Shown in pieces: positions 37,744 to 47,585 of a DNA stretch of 64,000 nucleotides. A program made the translations under genes and the position numbers. Numbering within the stretch: position 1 is the stretch's first letter; each line of letters starts with the position of its first letter. The stretch covers positions 20,915 through 84,914 of the forward strand of contig NZ_VMNH01000001.1 in assembly GCF_007625115.1 (NCBI RefSeq), in the 5' to 3' direction. Source of the stretch: Sedimenticola selenatireducens (lineage in GTDB: Bacteria > Pseudomonadota > Gammaproteobacteria > Chromatiales > Chromatiaceae). The notes below the pieces were generated by a model, which saw only the letters and a list, made by a program, of their open reading frames with translations, was not told where the DNA came from and did no database searches.

Positions 37744-39379
37744 TATCAGACACCCAGCTTCGTATTACCTGCGCTACGCGTTTAGGATCATCCTGTACCA
37801 TCTGACGCGCTGCCTCTAATGTATTCTCATATCGCTCTGGGCCGGGGAGCATCATAGAATCATCAGACCCATCCAAAGAGTCACCGCCACCCGTACCGGA
37901 TGCGCCACCGGTTGCCCCGCCCTGTGCCTCAGCAAGTTGATGCATTACCGGAGGCTCTATCAATTTTTTCATGGTTGGACGCAAAACAAATAAGATCAGT
38001 ATCAGTACAAGTATGACACCTCCAGCCTGTTTCGCTACATCCCATACCCAAGGCTGTTGCCAAATAGCCAGTTCTGGGAGTGGTTGTGGTTGTTCCGGTG
38101 CCATAAATGCTGAATTAATCACCTCAACACTGTCACCCCGCTGGGCATTAAATCCTATGCTCTCTCTTACCAGACGGGTAATACGACTGATCTCTTCGGG
38201 TGTCCGTTCTATTCGCGTGGTCGTGCCGTCATCTCCAAGCGTCACAAGATCATCAACAACCACGGCCACAGAAAGGCGTCGCAGCTTATTACTGGAGAGT
38301 CGGGTATGGCTGATCGTCTTATCCAACTCATAGTTTCGTGTCGAGCGTTTACTACTGTTGAGTGGAGACCCTGTTGTGCCTTCCGCTTCTGCACCCGCGG
38401 CTACTTCAGGTGCATTGCCTGCTGCCGGTGGCTGGTTACTGAGTGCGCCTGGCACACCCTGTACCGATGAGAGTCGACTCAGCTGCTCATTCGTTTGCTC
38501 ACTTCGTAGTGCGGGCAGATCCGGGTTAAAACGTTCTGAAGTCTGCTCTGTAACTGTAAAATCAACTTCTGCAGAGACTTGGGCACGTACCCGATCAGCA
38601 CCTAAGATCGGCGCCAAAATCTCTTCCACTCTATCACGGTAGTGATTTTCGAGTTCTTTAGTGTATTCAAATTGGGAGGAGGTGAGCATCATCTGACGTG
38701 AATCCATCTCGCCACTCAACAGATTTCCCTTGTGATCTACAACCGTAATCCTTCCAGAATCAAGCTCCGGCACACTGGATGCCACAAGATGAACAATGGC
38801 AGCCACCTGCCCTTTATCCAGTACGCGGCCGGAATAGAGTTTTAGTACGACAGAAGCACTTGGGTTGTTATTTTTTCTGACAAAAACCGATTTTTTTGGT
38901 GTAGCCAAATGTACTCTGGCCGACTCAATATTTGATAAGGTACCGATTGTCCGCGCCAATTCACCTTCCAGTGCACGATGAAACCGGGCCGCCTCCAGTG
39001 CACGGCTGGTACCAAAGCCCGTTTCCTGTTGCAGAATTTCAAACCCAAGGCTGTCACTATGCGGCAAACCCTGACCGGCAAGTTTCATCCGCGCCTCTTG
39101 CACCTTACCGCTGTCCACCATGACCGCGCCCGTCGACTGATTGACCTTGTAGGGGATGCCACTCTGCTCCAATGCAGCCACCACCTCAGAGGCATCTTTC
39201 TGTGCCAGATTGCCATACAAAAGACTGTAATTCGGCGTCTGAGACCAGAGCACCACTGCAATTCCGAGTGCAACACTGGCCGCAATACCCACCATTACAC
39301 CCAATTGTCGGACGACTGGATTTTGCCCCAGACCTACTTGCGGGAATGTTTGAGTCAAGGCTGTCTCTTCATTGGCCAC
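37733..39379 (-). CDS. fliF: Flagellar MS-ring protein FliF
   Basis: A 548-residue membrane protein that builds the MS ring. Membrane segment 1 is at about 28-45, and the ring-building YscJ/FliF domain at about 50-220 (YSLLYGNLAQKDASEVVAALEQSGIPY). A Pro/Gly-rich low-complexity stretch follows (about 300-345), then membrane segment 2 near 440-460 and a cytoplasmic FliG-binding tail. The AT-rich 65 bp after fliE are unusual in this GC-moderate cluster. Confidence 0.95.
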   Translation of the reverse strand: MANEETALTQTFPQVGLGQNPVVRQLGVMVGIAASVALGIAVVLWSQTPNYSLLYGNLAQKDASEVVAALEQSGIPYKVNQSTGAVMVDSGKVQEARMKLAGQGLPHSDSLGFEILQQETGFGTSRALEAARFHRALEGELARTIGTLSNIESARVHLATPKKSVFVRKNNNPSASVVLKLYSGRVLDKGQVAAIVHLVASSVPELDSGRITVVDHKGNLLSGEMDSRQMMLTSSQFEYTKELENHYRDRVEEILAPILGADRVRAQVSAEVDFTVTEQTSERFNPDLPALRSEQTNEQLSRLSSVQGVPGALSNQPPAAGNAPEVAAGAEAEGTTGSPLNSSKRSTRNYELDKTISHTRLSSNKLRRLSVAVVVDDLVTLGDDGTTTRIERTPEEISRITRLVRESIGFNAQRGDSVEVINSAFMAPEQPQPLPELAIWQQPWVWDVAKQAGGVILVLILILFVLRPTMKKLIEPPVMHQLAEAQGGATGGASGTGGGDSLDGSDDSMMLPGPERYENTLEAARQMVQDDPKRVAQVIRSWVSDNAG

Positions 39380-39444
39380 GATTATTACCTATAATTATCG
39401 ATAATTTACATTATATTTATAATATTACTTATTGATATATAATA

Positions 39445-39771
39445 TTATATTGGCATATTCATTACTTCTTTATAAGCGTCAACCAGTTTATTCCTGACCT
39501 GCACCATCGCCTCAAATGAGAGGCTGGATTTCTGCACGGCAACCATTACTTCCGCCAGATTGACGTCCTCACTACCCAGCTCAAAAGCCTGCTTGAGTGC
39601 TCCAGCTTGCTGTTGTGTTTCATTCACCTGATTGATCGACTCAGTCAACAGTGCGCCAAAATTAACCTCGGAAGGATTTTCAACAGGCTTCGGCGCTGAG
39701 GCTGCCTGTGCAGACATCACCCGCATCTGCGCCATAATCTGGTCAATATTCGTGGTTGTCATAATTCCCAT
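39445..39771 (-). CDS. fliE: Flagellar hook-basal body protein FliE
   Basis: A 108-residue rod junction protein linking the MS ring to the rod. VNFGALLTESINQVNETQQQAGALKQAFELGSEDVNLAEVMVAVQKSSLSFEAMVQVRNKLVDAYKEVMNMPI contains the family signature; only short parts need be noted: LAEVMVAVQKSSLSF and a terminal NMPI. M4 (39762) with GGGA upstream is an alternative start. A sigma-54-like promoter is 30 bp upstream, making it the first gene of fliEFGHIJ. Confidence 0.93.
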   Translation of the reverse strand: MGIMTTTNIDQIMAQMRVMSAQAASAPKPVENPSEVNFGALLTESINQVNETQQQAGALKQAFELGSEDVNLAEVMVAVQKSSLSFEAMVQVRNKLVDAYKEVMNMPI

Positions 39772-39800
39772 TCCGTGTATCTATAATTTGGTTATCGGGT

Positions 39801-39817
39801 ATGCAGAATCCGCACCA
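39801..39817 (-). promoter_or_regulatory. Sigma-54 (RpoN) promoter candidate for fliEFGHIJ
   Basis: On the minus strand TGGTGCGGATTCTGCA has the invariant GG and GC 10 bases apart and matches most of TGGCACG-N4-TTGCA. It lies in the 49 bp between flrC and fliE, at suitable distance from the fliE start. FleQ/FlrC-dependent RpoN control of fliE is known in Pseudomonas and Vibrio. Confidence 0.65.
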
Positions 39818-39820
39818 ATC

Positions 39821-41167
39821 TCATCCAGGTATGGCTACACCCGCATCCCGCAGGCGGGCAATTTTGTAGCGCAGTGTCCGCTGGCTAATACCCAGGCGTT
39901 CTGCCACCTCTTTTCGACTGGTTCTGTCGTTACTCAGCGCATCCAGAATCATTTTTTCTTCAACCGATCGCAAGTCTTCACTCAGACAGCCTTTTGAAGC
40001 GCCTTCAGCAATCTCTTTTGACGGTGCCTGAGGAACGGGCATATCCATCTCAAAACAGAGGGAATCCGGTGAGATCTCAGATCCATCGCAGAGAATGAGT
40101 CCCCGCTGCATCACGTTATCCAACTCGCGCACGTTGCCAGGCCATTTATGATCCAACAACTTCTGTTCGGCCGCTTGTGAAAGCTGGGGTTCAGCTATTT
40201 GCTGACTTTGGCAGATCCTTCTCAATAGAAACTGTGCCAACGGCAAAATGTCTCTGGGACGTTCTCTGAGAGGAGGAAGATGCAGGGGAAAAACACTCAG
40301 GCGATAAAACAGGTCTTCGCGAAAACGACCTGCAGCAACCTCCTCCCGTAAGTTCCTATTCGTCGTCGCCAAAATTCTGACATTCAAAGGGATGACCTTA
40401 CGACCACCCAACCTTTCAACTTCCTTCTCCTGTAGAACGCGTAACAACTTGGCCTGTAGAGGCAGACTCATTTCAGAGACTTCATCCAGCAGCAAAGTAC
40501 CTTCTTGAGCCTGTTCAAATTTCCCCGGGGCAGAATTATAGGCTCCAGTGTAAGCACCTTTTTCATACCCAAATAACATCGCCTCCAGCATATTGTCCGG
40601 TATAGCCGCACAATTAATAGCCACAAAGGGACCATCAGCACAGTTTGACTGGCGATGGATATAACGGGCAAAGACCTCTTTACCTGTACCACTCTCCCCA
40701 CCAATACAGACCGTAGCCTGACTCTTGGCTACTCGCCCGGCAAGGTTTACCAACTCACGGGTCCTTAAATCATCCGCAATGACTTGGTCATCCACAGGTT
40801 CAGCATGCTGGATGCACTGTTTGACTTTCTCTATTAAGAGCGATGGTTCAAACGGTTTGGCAAGATAATCTGTTGCCCCCTGGCGCATCGCTGATACCGC
40901 TTTCTCTATATTGCCAAATGCCGTCATCATCAAAACAGGCAGCGTTGGATAACGGGATTTAATCCTGGCCAGTAACTCATGCCCATCCATCGGCTGCATC
41001 TGCACATCGCTGACAACCAAGCCCACTGATTTGTTCTCAAGCACTTTCAGTGCACTCTTACCATCAACAGCTGATGCTACCGTATAGCCTGACAACTCCA
41101 GTGTGTCGCAGAGCGCCTCACGCAGGGTCTTATCATCTTCAACGATTAAAACGGTTGCATGACTCAT
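39821..41167 (-). CDS. flrC: Sigma-54-dependent flagellar response regulator FlrC/FleR
   Basis: A 448-residue NtrC-family activator. The receiver domain (1-120) has D10/D11 and phospho-acceptor D54. The AAA+ domain has Walker A GESGTGKE, the sigma-54 contact motif in the variant GAYTGA (usual GAFTGA), and LLDEVSEM. The C-terminal Fis-type helix-turn-helix is RKEVAERLGISQRTLRYKIARLR (about 415-437). It overlaps flrB by 4 bp, forming a two-component pair controlling the middle/late flagellar genes. Confidence 0.93.
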   Translation of the reverse strand: MSHATVLIVEDDKTLREALCDTLELSGYTVASAVDGKSALKVLENKSVGLVVSDVQMQPMDGHELLARIKSRYPTLPVLMMTAFGNIEKAVSAMRQGATDYLAKPFEPSLLIEKVKQCIQHAEPVDDQVIADDLRTRELVNLAGRVAKSQATVCIGGESGTGKEVFARYIHRQSNCADGPFVAINCAAIPDNMLEAMLFGYEKGAYTGAYNSAPGKFEQAQEGTLLLDEVSEMSLPLQAKLLRVLQEKEVERLGGRKVIPLNVRILATTNRNLREEVAAGRFREDLFYRLSVFPLHLPPLRERPRDILPLAQFLLRRICQSQQIAEPQLSQAAEQKLLDHKWPGNVRELDNVMQRGLILCDGSEISPDSLCFEMDMPVPQAPSKEIAEGASKGCLSEDLRSVEEKMILDALSNDRTSRKEVAERLGISQRTLRYKIARLRDAGVAIPG

Positions 41168-42396
41168 GCAGAACTCCTTACAACAGATGTGTATTCGCTG
41201 TCTTGCAAGACAGTCGCAGCAACAGGTGCCTGCACTGACAACTCAGAAAACAGCGGCAAGACAATGGAAAAACGGGCGCCTGTTCCAGGCGCACTCTCGA
41301 CAGTCACTTTTCCGTGATGTGCCAGTACAACCGCCTGAACAACGGCTAGACCAAGCCCGGTTCCATTTGATCGAGTGGTATAGAAGGGGTCAAAAATTTG
41401 CTGCTGGTGCTCTTCGGAAATACCTGGGCCATTATCACTAAATGTGATCGTCAGGAGATCATTCTCACGCTTTAGAGTGATCTGCAAATAGATAGGACCC
41501 TGCTGTTGAATCGCATTGACTGCAATGTTGATCATCGCACCCAATAGTGCATCTTGATTACCGCTGATAAAGAGCATTTCAGCGGACTTAACTGAGATAT
41601 TCAGTGTGGCATCATTTTCCTGACAAAGCGGTTCCACGGCCTGCCGGAGATCATCTATCAACCCTTGGATGCTTATTTTGGCCAGCTCAAACTTCCCACC
41701 CTTTGCAAAGGCCAGCATATCGTTTATCTGACTTTCGATATGACGAAGCCGCTCCAGACAGCGTTGTGAAAAACGCTCACGCTGTTGAAGCGTAAGATCT
41801 TCGCGTGATAACAGTGTGGTATCGATGAGGGCTGAACTGAGGGGTGTTCTGATCTGATGCGCGAGCTGGGCTGACATTTCACCCATCACGCTTAACCGCT
41901 TTCTGCGAGCAATGCGCTCCTGCAGTTGTCGTGTTTCTGTCACATCAAGCAGTAGAATAATATGACCGGAATCCGGCTCAAGAGAACGCTGGGTCAAGGT
42001 GACGAGGCGATCTGTCACAAGCCACTGCTCACTCTCTTGCTGTCCCGGACGAAAACAGTGTTGGTAAAGGGTATGCCAGGCGACCCCCAGCCTAATTCCA
42101 GGCAGTAACTCCTCTGCGGCCGGATTGAGCTGGCTTACCACGCCCTGTCCATCGAGGACTACTACTGCAGCGGGAAGGGTTTCCAGGAGCCGGGTCAAGC
42201 GATTGGCAAGCGACTCTTTTTCTGCCAGCTGTTTTAATCGTTCGCTACGGGCCGCTGACAACTCAGAGGTCAGGCATGCTACCTGCGCCTGCAACTGATG
42301 GTAAGAATCAACGAGCTGGCCAGATACCTGGTTAAAAACCTGAAAGGCATCTTCGAGCTGTTCGCGCTTAACCGTATTCTGTTGAGCCATCGACAT
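41164..42396 (-). CDS. flrB: Flagellar sensor histidine kinase FlrB/FleS
   Basis: A 410-residue cytosolic kinase without membrane segments, as expected of FlrB/FleS. A PAS-like domain covers about 70-160 (LLETLPAAVVVLDGQGVV). The DHp region has H180 in MSAQLAHQIRTPLSS. The C-terminal ATPase domain carries N, G1 (FSDNGPGIS) and G2 (GTGLGLAVVQ) boxes. It phosphorylates FlrC. Upstream is a candidate sigma-54 promoter, implying control by FlrA. Confidence 0.93.
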   Translation of the reverse strand: MSMAQQNTVKREQLEDAFQVFNQVSGQLVDSYHQLQAQVACLTSELSAARSERLKQLAEKESLANRLTRLLETLPAAVVVLDGQGVVSQLNPAAEELLPGIRLGVAWHTLYQHCFRPGQQESEQWLVTDRLVTLTQRSLEPDSGHIILLLDVTETRQLQERIARRKRLSVMGEMSAQLAHQIRTPLSSALIDTTLLSREDLTLQQRERFSQRCLERLRHIESQINDMLAFAKGGKFELAKISIQGLIDDLRQAVEPLCQENDATLNISVKSAEMLFISGNQDALLGAMINIAVNAIQQQGPIYLQITLKRENDLLTITFSDNGPGISEEHQQQIFDPFYTTRSNGTGLGLAVVQAVVLAHHGKVTVESAPGTGARFSIVLPLFSELSVQAPVAATVLQDSEYTSVVRSSA

Positions 42397-42446
42397 GTTC
42401 CGTTATTTGACGCTTCCGGGGCTGAAATTGACCCTTTACAATCAGT

Positions 42447-42463
42447 AAACAAAAAACATGCCA
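42447..42463 (-). promoter_or_regulatory. Sigma-54 promoter candidate for flrBC
   Basis: On the minus strand TGGCATGTTTTTTGTTT has a canonical -24 box (TGGCATG) and a -12 region TTGTTT with GT where GC is usual, at the correct 10-base spacing from GG. It is about 50 bp upstream of flrB. The mismatch lowers confidence. Confidence 0.5.
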
Positions 42464-42515
42464 AATTATTATTTCCTTTTTATACAGTTAGTTATGATGA
42501 CTATAAAAACGCTCG

Positions 42516-44006
42516 TCAAATTCCCGTCGCTTCATGTGTGCGCTGAAGTCCGAATTTCCTCAGCTTTTCAACTAATGTGGTTCGCCGCATATTGAGTCGC
42601 TTGGCAGCATGGGCAACTACCCCATCTGATTCATCCAGTGCCTGACGAATCAAGCTCAACTCAAGATTATTTAAGTGCGTTTTAAGATCAATGCCTTCAT
42701 TGGGCAATCTCGGTACACTCTCAACCACACCAGGCTCATCACCCGACACCGTAACACTGGGAAGATCACCCGTCGGCTCAAGTGAAATCATCCCCATCCT
42801 GAACTTTTCTGGCAGATCTTTGACATCCACCACACCAAAAGGATAGAGAATTGCCAGGCGCTCAATCAAATTCGCCAGTTCTCGAACATTTCCCGGCCAC
42901 TTGAACTGGCTAAGTGCCATAACCGCCGCAGGCGTCAGGCGTACTGATCCGCGCTTCTCCTTCTCAATCCTGGAAATCAGATCATTCACCAGAACGGGTA
43001 TATCATCCCGCCTCTCGCGTAAGGGCGGCATTTCAATAGGAAAAACATTGAGTCGATAATAGAGATCTTCGCGAAACTTATCGTCCTTTATAGCCTCTTC
43101 CAGATTGCGATGGGTCGCTGCAATAATGCGGACGTTACACTGTATGGTCTTGTTGCTGCCCACCCGTTCAAAAGAGCGTTCTTGAAGTACCCGTAGCAAC
43201 TTGACCTGCATGGGCATACTCATATCCCCAATTTCATCCAAGAACAGCGTACCACCATCGGCCATCTCGAACCGTCCCTGCCGAGCGCTGATCGCACCGG
43301 TAAAGGCCCCCTTTTCATGTCCGAAGAGTTCGCTCTCCAAAAGATCAGCGGGAATGGCACCGCAGTTAACCGGGACGAAAGGCCGGCCTCTCCGTGATGA
43401 GTTATAGTGCAACTTTCTGGCGACCACTTCTTTACCTGTGCCAGATTCACCCAGCACCAGCACCGTGGCATCAGTATCCGCCACTTGCTCAATCATTCTA
43501 TTAATCTGTTTCGTGGCGCGACTGTTGCCAGATAAACTGCGGAAAAGCTCGAGTGGCCGATGCCCCCCACTGGGGTTTCGATTATTCTCTTGAAAAATCT
43601 GTGCTTTATTCAGCAACCCAATCAATTCTTCATAATGGGTTGGCATCGACAATGAGCCAATGAACGGGGGTTCACTCTGCGCCAATGCAGGCTGATCATT
43701 ATTCACAACCAACTGAAATAGTGCTGGCGTACTCGCTGATTTACGGACAATATCAACAACTGCGCTCTTGATCTCCTGATTCAGATCGGGACTCAACATG
43801 ACCGAGAGACATTGATCAACTTTTCGCTCTTCCAGACGTGATTTCAGATCATCCTGCGCATCAACCGTCTCCAGCTCGTAATCGATAAACTGGAAAATAT
43901 GCTTAAAATAATCTATTCGTTCTGGATTATTATCAAATAGAAAGACACAGCCGTTGTTCAACATTCTTATGGCCTCTAGCAGGTTAACTTCGAAAACGCT
44001 CTCCAT
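42516..44006 (-). CDS. flrA: Master flagellar regulator FlrA/FleQ
   Basis: A 496-residue sigma-54 activator at the top of the polar flagellar cascade. The N-terminal domain (about 10-125) is the FleQ type, lacking a typical phospho-acceptor. The AAA+ domain has [16 protein letters not shown], the sigma-54 motif GAFTGA and LFLDEIGDM. The C-terminal helix-turn-helix (about 465-490, [26 protein letters not shown]) is of the Fis type. FleQ binds c-di-GMP at its AAA+ domain; the two PilZ proteins nearby make such signalling likely here. Confidence 0.93.
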   Translation of the reverse strand: MESVFEVNLLEAIRMLNNGCVFLFDNNPERIDYFKHIFQFIDYELETVDAQDDLKSRLEERKVDQCLSVMLSPDLNQEIKSAVVDIVRKSASTPALFQLVVNNDQPALAQSEPPFIGSLSMPTHYEELIGLLNKAQIFQENNRNPSGGHRPLELFRSLSGNSRATKQINRMIEQVADTDATVLVLGESGTGKEVVARKLHYNSSRRGRPFVPVNCGAIPADLLESELFGHEKGAFTGAISARQGRFEMADGGTLFLDEIGDMSMPMQVKLLRVLQERSFERVGSNKTIQCNVRIIAATHRNLEEAIKDDKFREDLYYRLNVFPIEMPPLRERRDDIPVLVNDLISRIEKEKRGSVRLTPAAVMALSQFKWPGNVRELANLIERLAILYPFGVVDVKDLPEKFRMGMISLEPTGDLPSVTVSGDEPGVVESVPRLPNEGIDLKTHLNNLELSLIRQALDESDGVVAHAAKRLNMRRTTLVEKLRKFGLQRTHEATGI

Positions 44007-44087
44007 GACAATCGTCGAACCCGCTGTTTTAGATAAATACCACTTGATGCAAGGAGTTAACCAGCTTATTAAAGGATTGTCAAAATT

Positions 44088-44101
44088 TTGTCGTACGACA
44101 A
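44088..44101. promoter_or_regulatory. Perfect palindrome upstream of flrA
   Basis: TTGTCGTACGACAA is a perfect 14-bp palindrome, and a third half-site ATTGTC lies just before it (44076-44081), all about 80 bp upstream of flrA. It looks like a transcription-factor operator; the binder is unknown. Confidence 0.4.
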
Positions 44102-44228
44102 TCTTGTGGCATGAGGTGCCTTTGAATGAATGAATTATGATTATTTCACAGTAAACTACAGTCTATACTTGCTTAACTAGACAAAGACATAATCCTATCC
44201 GTATGTTTTTTATAAATAAATAATTCAT

Positions 44229-44783
44229 TCACTCTGCATCCATACGCTTCAATGCTTTCTGTTGAGCAATAAAACGACGGTGCTGACGAAACACAAATTT
44301 TCCGAGTAAATCCATCACTTGCTCATCTAAACCAATAAACTCGGCTTCCACCTCAGTTCGGCCATGGCGCTGATGAACCGCTGTGACCTGCACGAGTAAT
44401 TTGAGCGGCTGTGTCAGGTCGGCATCAATATAGAGGCTCAGCCAAAGCCTTTGGTTATTACCGGGAAGTGGATTGGTCAATACAGACCAGGAAATTCCCT
44501 CACTCCACAGCACGACATCAGCCTCCACAGAGGCTTGGCTCTGTTGCTGAAGAAACTGGGAGACCATGTCCAATAACAGATCAAGCTTGGCCTCCACACG
44601 CATCAAGTCACTTGTCTCTTCACTCAAATCCCGATGAGACTCTTGCGACAGTAAAAGTGCCTTCAGCAGTCTTGCATTACGCTCATTCAGATTCGTCAGA
44701 TCTGCCGACACGGTATTACTGGCATCACACCAGGCGATCATCATTTTCCCCTGATACGACACCCCACTGGACCTCTCTCTCAC
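44229..44783 (-). CDS. PilZ-like c-di-GMP-related protein
   Basis: A 184-residue protein. A helical N-terminal part (about 30-90) precedes a PilZ-like beta barrel (about 90-175). SEGISWSVLTNPLPGNNQRLWLSLYI resembles the (D/N)xSxxG strand region, and the C-terminal FVFRQHRRFIAQQKAL helix is a common PilZ end. The RxxxR c-di-GMP motif is not evident and the D/NxSxxG motif is degenerate, so this may be a non-canonical PilZ. It is located just upstream of flrA, in the same direction, separated by 222 bp. Confidence 0.7.
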   Translation of the reverse strand: MRERSSGVSYQGKMMIAWCDASNTVSADLTNLNERNARLLKALLLSQESHRDLSEETSDLMRVEAKLDLLLDMVSQFLQQQSQASVEADVVLWSEGISWSVLTNPLPGNNQRLWLSLYIDADLTQPLKLLVQVTAVHQRHGRTEVEAEFIGLDEQVMDLLGKFVFRQHRRFIAQQKALKRMDAE

Positions 44784-44961
44784 AACACTCTCCCCCTAGC
44801 CGTAATAATCTAAGCGTATCACCATCTCACTGGCTGGTCTGCTGTACTGGCTGACAGGCCTATATCGACATTACTTGTGGATTTATCGATACACTGTCTT
44901 GACATCACAAAACAGTCAGCATAGAAATAGAACTCAATTTATAAAGTAGAAGGTCCAACTT

Positions 44962-46233
44962 TTGAGTGACATTTCAACCGGTATGCTGTTCGGCATACTT
45001 ACCTTTCTGATCCTGCTGTCAGCTTTTTTTTCCGGGTCAGAAACTGCCTTGATGACGCTCAATCGCTATCGCTTGCGCCACTTGGCCAAGATCGGCCATA
45101 CAGGTGCGGTCAAAGCCAGTCGACTTCTGGAGCGTCCCGATCGGCTAATCGGTCTGATTTTGCTCGGTAATAACTTCGTCAATATTATGGCCTCGTCTCT
45201 GGCCACGGTCATCGCACTCCGCTTAGGAGGTGAGGCGGCAATAGCGGTCGCAGCGTTCCTGCTGACATTGGTTATCCTTATCTTTGCTGAAGTCGCACCA
45301 AAAACGCTCGCCGCCGTAAAACCCGAACAACTGGCTTTCCCTGCGGCATTCGTCTACACCCCCTTACTAAAACTGTTGTACCCAATGGTCTGGGTGGTGA
45401 ACAGCATAGCAAACTATATTCTGCGCCTGCTGCATGTATCCCCGGAGGATATGGAGGGTGATCCGTTGAGCAAAGAGGAACTTAGAACGGTCGTCATTGA
45501 AGCCGGCGCGATGATTCCAAAACGCCACCAGAAGATGCTACTGAGCATCCTTGACCTGGAAAAACTGGCTGTTGAAGATATCATGATCCCCCGTAATGAG
45601 GTGGATGGCATTGATTTAGAAGAGCCCATTGAGGAGATCATCAAAGAGTTACAAAACAGCGCCTATACACGCCTACCCGTGTTTGATGGCAGTATTGATA
45701 ACATCATCGGCACGATCCATGTGCGAAAGGCCATGCATGCACTCACTCATGGGGAACTCACCCATGTGGTGATCCGAGAGATCTGTGACCCACCCTACTT
45801 TATTCCTGAAGGGACACCGCTTAATCGTCAATTAATCAACTTTCAGCGAAAAAAACAGCGCATCGGCATGATTGTTGATGAGTATGGTGATCTGCTCGGC
45901 CTAGTCACCCTGGTTGACCTGCTAGAAGAGATCGTTGGCGAGTTTAGTACGGATCCTGCGGATAGCGTTCTCGACGTCCAACCTCAGGAAGACGGTAGTT
46001 TTCTAGTATCAGGCAGTGCCAATATTAAAGATCTTGTTCGAACCTATCACTGGGACCTGCCCCTTGACGGTCCCCGCACAATCAGTGGCCTCATCATCGA
46101 GTATATGGAAACCATCCCTGAACCAGGGACGAGTCTATTGCTCGCCGGCTATCCAGTTGAAATACTCCAGATTAAGGATAATATGGTACGCATGGTTAGA
46201 ATCCAGTCGACAAGGCATTTGCCTGAGCACTAA
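44962..46233 (+). CDS. HlyC/CorC-family transporter with CBS pair (CNNM/CorB-like)
   Basis: A 423-residue membrane protein. An N-terminal DUF21/CNNM domain with about four membrane segments (1-170) contains SGSETALMTLNRYRLRHLA. It is followed by a CBS pair (about 200-330, EDIMIPRNEVDGID and RIGMIVDEYGDLLGLVTLVDLLEEIVGEF) and a C-terminal CorC_HlyC domain (about 340-420). Family members are implicated in Mg2+ or Co2+ efflux/homeostasis. The start codon is TTG at 44962, preceded by AGAAGG. It is probably a single-gene unit. Confidence 0.9.
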   Translation: MSDISTGMLFGILTFLILLSAFFSGSETALMTLNRYRLRHLAKIGHTGAVKASRLLERPDRLIGLILLGNNFVNIMASSLATVIALRLGGEAAIAVAAFLLTLVILIFAEVAPKTLAAVKPEQLAFPAAFVYTPLLKLLYPMVWVVNSIANYILRLLHVSPEDMEGDPLSKEELRTVVIEAGAMIPKRHQKMLLSILDLEKLAVEDIMIPRNEVDGIDLEEPIEEIIKELQNSAYTRLPVFDGSIDNIIGTIHVRKAMHALTHGELTHVVIREICDPPYFIPEGTPLNRQLINFQRKKQRIGMIVDEYGDLLGLVTLVDLLEEIVGEFSTDPADSVLDVQPQEDGSFLVSGSANIKDLVRTYHWDLPLDGPRTISGLIIEYMETIPEPGTSLLLAGYPVEILQIKDNMVRMVRIQSTRHLPEH

Positions 46234-46486
46234 CTCGACCCGAGACGTTAATTGGCTCACAATTTCCACGACTTGTTCACTGCATTCACCCCCAGCAGGT
46301 ATCTTGCAACTATACTCAGTATCAAATGCACTCTTAGCGCTTGAGATTGGTGATGTTACTTTCGTGATTTGAATCACAGTTAAATCTTTAGTCCAGCGCG
46401 AATCGGACGCTAAACCCTGGGCTAGGAGCCTGCGATCTCATTTCCCATGGATGGTCCGGATACAATAACAGATATAAAAGAGCACC

Positions 46487-47170
46487 ATGCCTAAGCTAAC
46501 CTTATGCTTTAAAGGCCGCTTCATCGGACTGCACAATCTGACTGAAACGACCGCCACTATTGGACGCGCCCCAGATGCCGAGGTCCATATTGAAAGCCTG
46601 GCCATTGCCGAGCGTCATGCCATTATTAAGCAGGTAAAAGAGCGCTGCTTGATTACACCCATTGCCGACCATAAGACCTGGATCAACAGACGTCTTATTG
46701 ATGGACCCACGCAACTGAAACATGGGGACATTGTCAAAGTCGGCAAACATGAACTGTTCTATTCCGAAAGCGCCACTGATCTTAATCGTCCGGTGAATGA
46801 TAATGTCGAACATATTCACCGTCACCAGAAGCTTTCACCGGCATCTTGCCAATCCCTTGATCAACTGGTAAACAGCCTGAACACACTCCCATCAGGAACC
46901 ATTCAAATCATTAGCGGAAGCCATCTCGGAAAAATAATACCGCTTCAACGGGGGCTGACTCGTCTAGGCCTGACAGGAAATGAATGTGCAGTAATTGCAC
47001 ATCGTAATGACGGTTATTACATCTCTCACCTGGAAGGCGATACTCCACCAAAGGTCAATAACCGCTCAATTGGAAACCATACAGTTCGCCTTCAAGAGGG
47101 CGTTGAGATTACCCTCGGGAATACCAAAATGCGGTTTCATGAAGAAATTGCACATTCTGCCGCTATATGA
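46487..47170 (+). CDS. Tandem FHA-domain protein
   Basis: A 227-residue protein. The first FHA domain (about 1-95) has the phosphothreonine-binding GR (TIGRAPDAEVHI) and RHAII strand; the serine before RH is replaced by glutamate/alanine. A linker leads to a second, more degenerate FHA-like domain (about 135-220: GSHLGKIIPLQRGLTRLG ... VNNRSIGNHTVRLQEGVEITLGNTKMRF). No kinase is nearby. A PilZ gene follows 50 bp downstream in the same direction, so phospho-threonine and c-di-GMP signals could meet here. Confidence 0.8.
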   Translation: MPKLTLCFKGRFIGLHNLTETTATIGRAPDAEVHIESLAIAERHAIIKQVKERCLITPIADHKTWINRRLIDGPTQLKHGDIVKVGKHELFYSESATDLNRPVNDNVEHIHRHQKLSPASCQSLDQLVNSLNTLPSGTIQIISGSHLGKIIPLQRGLTRLGLTGNECAVIAHRNDGYYISHLEGDTPPKVNNRSIGNHTVRLQEGVEITLGNTKMRFHEEIAHSAAI

Positions 47171-47219
47171 TTGACTCAAGCTTTAGCTTTACCCTTCAGC
47201 AATCAAGGGCGGTGTGTAA

Positions 47220-47585
47220 ATGACTACAACAGCTAATGATGACCGGAGACATTTTCAGCGAATACTTTTCGATGCGCCAGTAACGCTCGTCGTTGCTGAT
47301 AATGAACTGCAAACAAAGCTCGTCGACATATCTCTAAATGGTGCACTACTGGAAACAACCGAGGCATTTAGCTGCTCACCCAATGACCGCGTCGACCTAA
47401 AGATTCAGTTGGGTGAGGAAGCCTTCATTGATATGGAAGCAGAAATAACCCACATTGAAACAGGGCGAGTGGGATTGCGCTGCATTTATATCGATATGGA
47501 AAGCGTTGGTCACCTGAGACGCCTGGTGGAACTCAATCTCGGCAACACTGATCTACTTGAACGCGAATTGTCTGCGCTCGGCTAG
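47220..47585 (+). CDS. PilZ domain protein with full c-di-GMP motif
   Basis: A 121-residue single-domain PilZ protein. RRHFQR (9-14) gives the RxxxR motif, and DISLNGALLE (about 37-46) the (D/N)xSxxG motif, so c-di-GMP binding is predicted. The C-terminal helix carries VGHLRRLVELNLGN. Such small PilZ proteins act as adaptors for motility or polysaccharide systems; the target is unknown. Converges with radA, overlapping it by 4 bp at the 3' ends. Confidence 0.88.
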   Translation: MTTTANDDRRHFQRILFDAPVTLVVADNELQTKLVDISLNGALLETTEAFSCSPNDRVDLKIQLGEEAFIDMEAEITHIETGRVGLRCIYIDMESVGHLRRLVELNLGNTDLLERELSALG

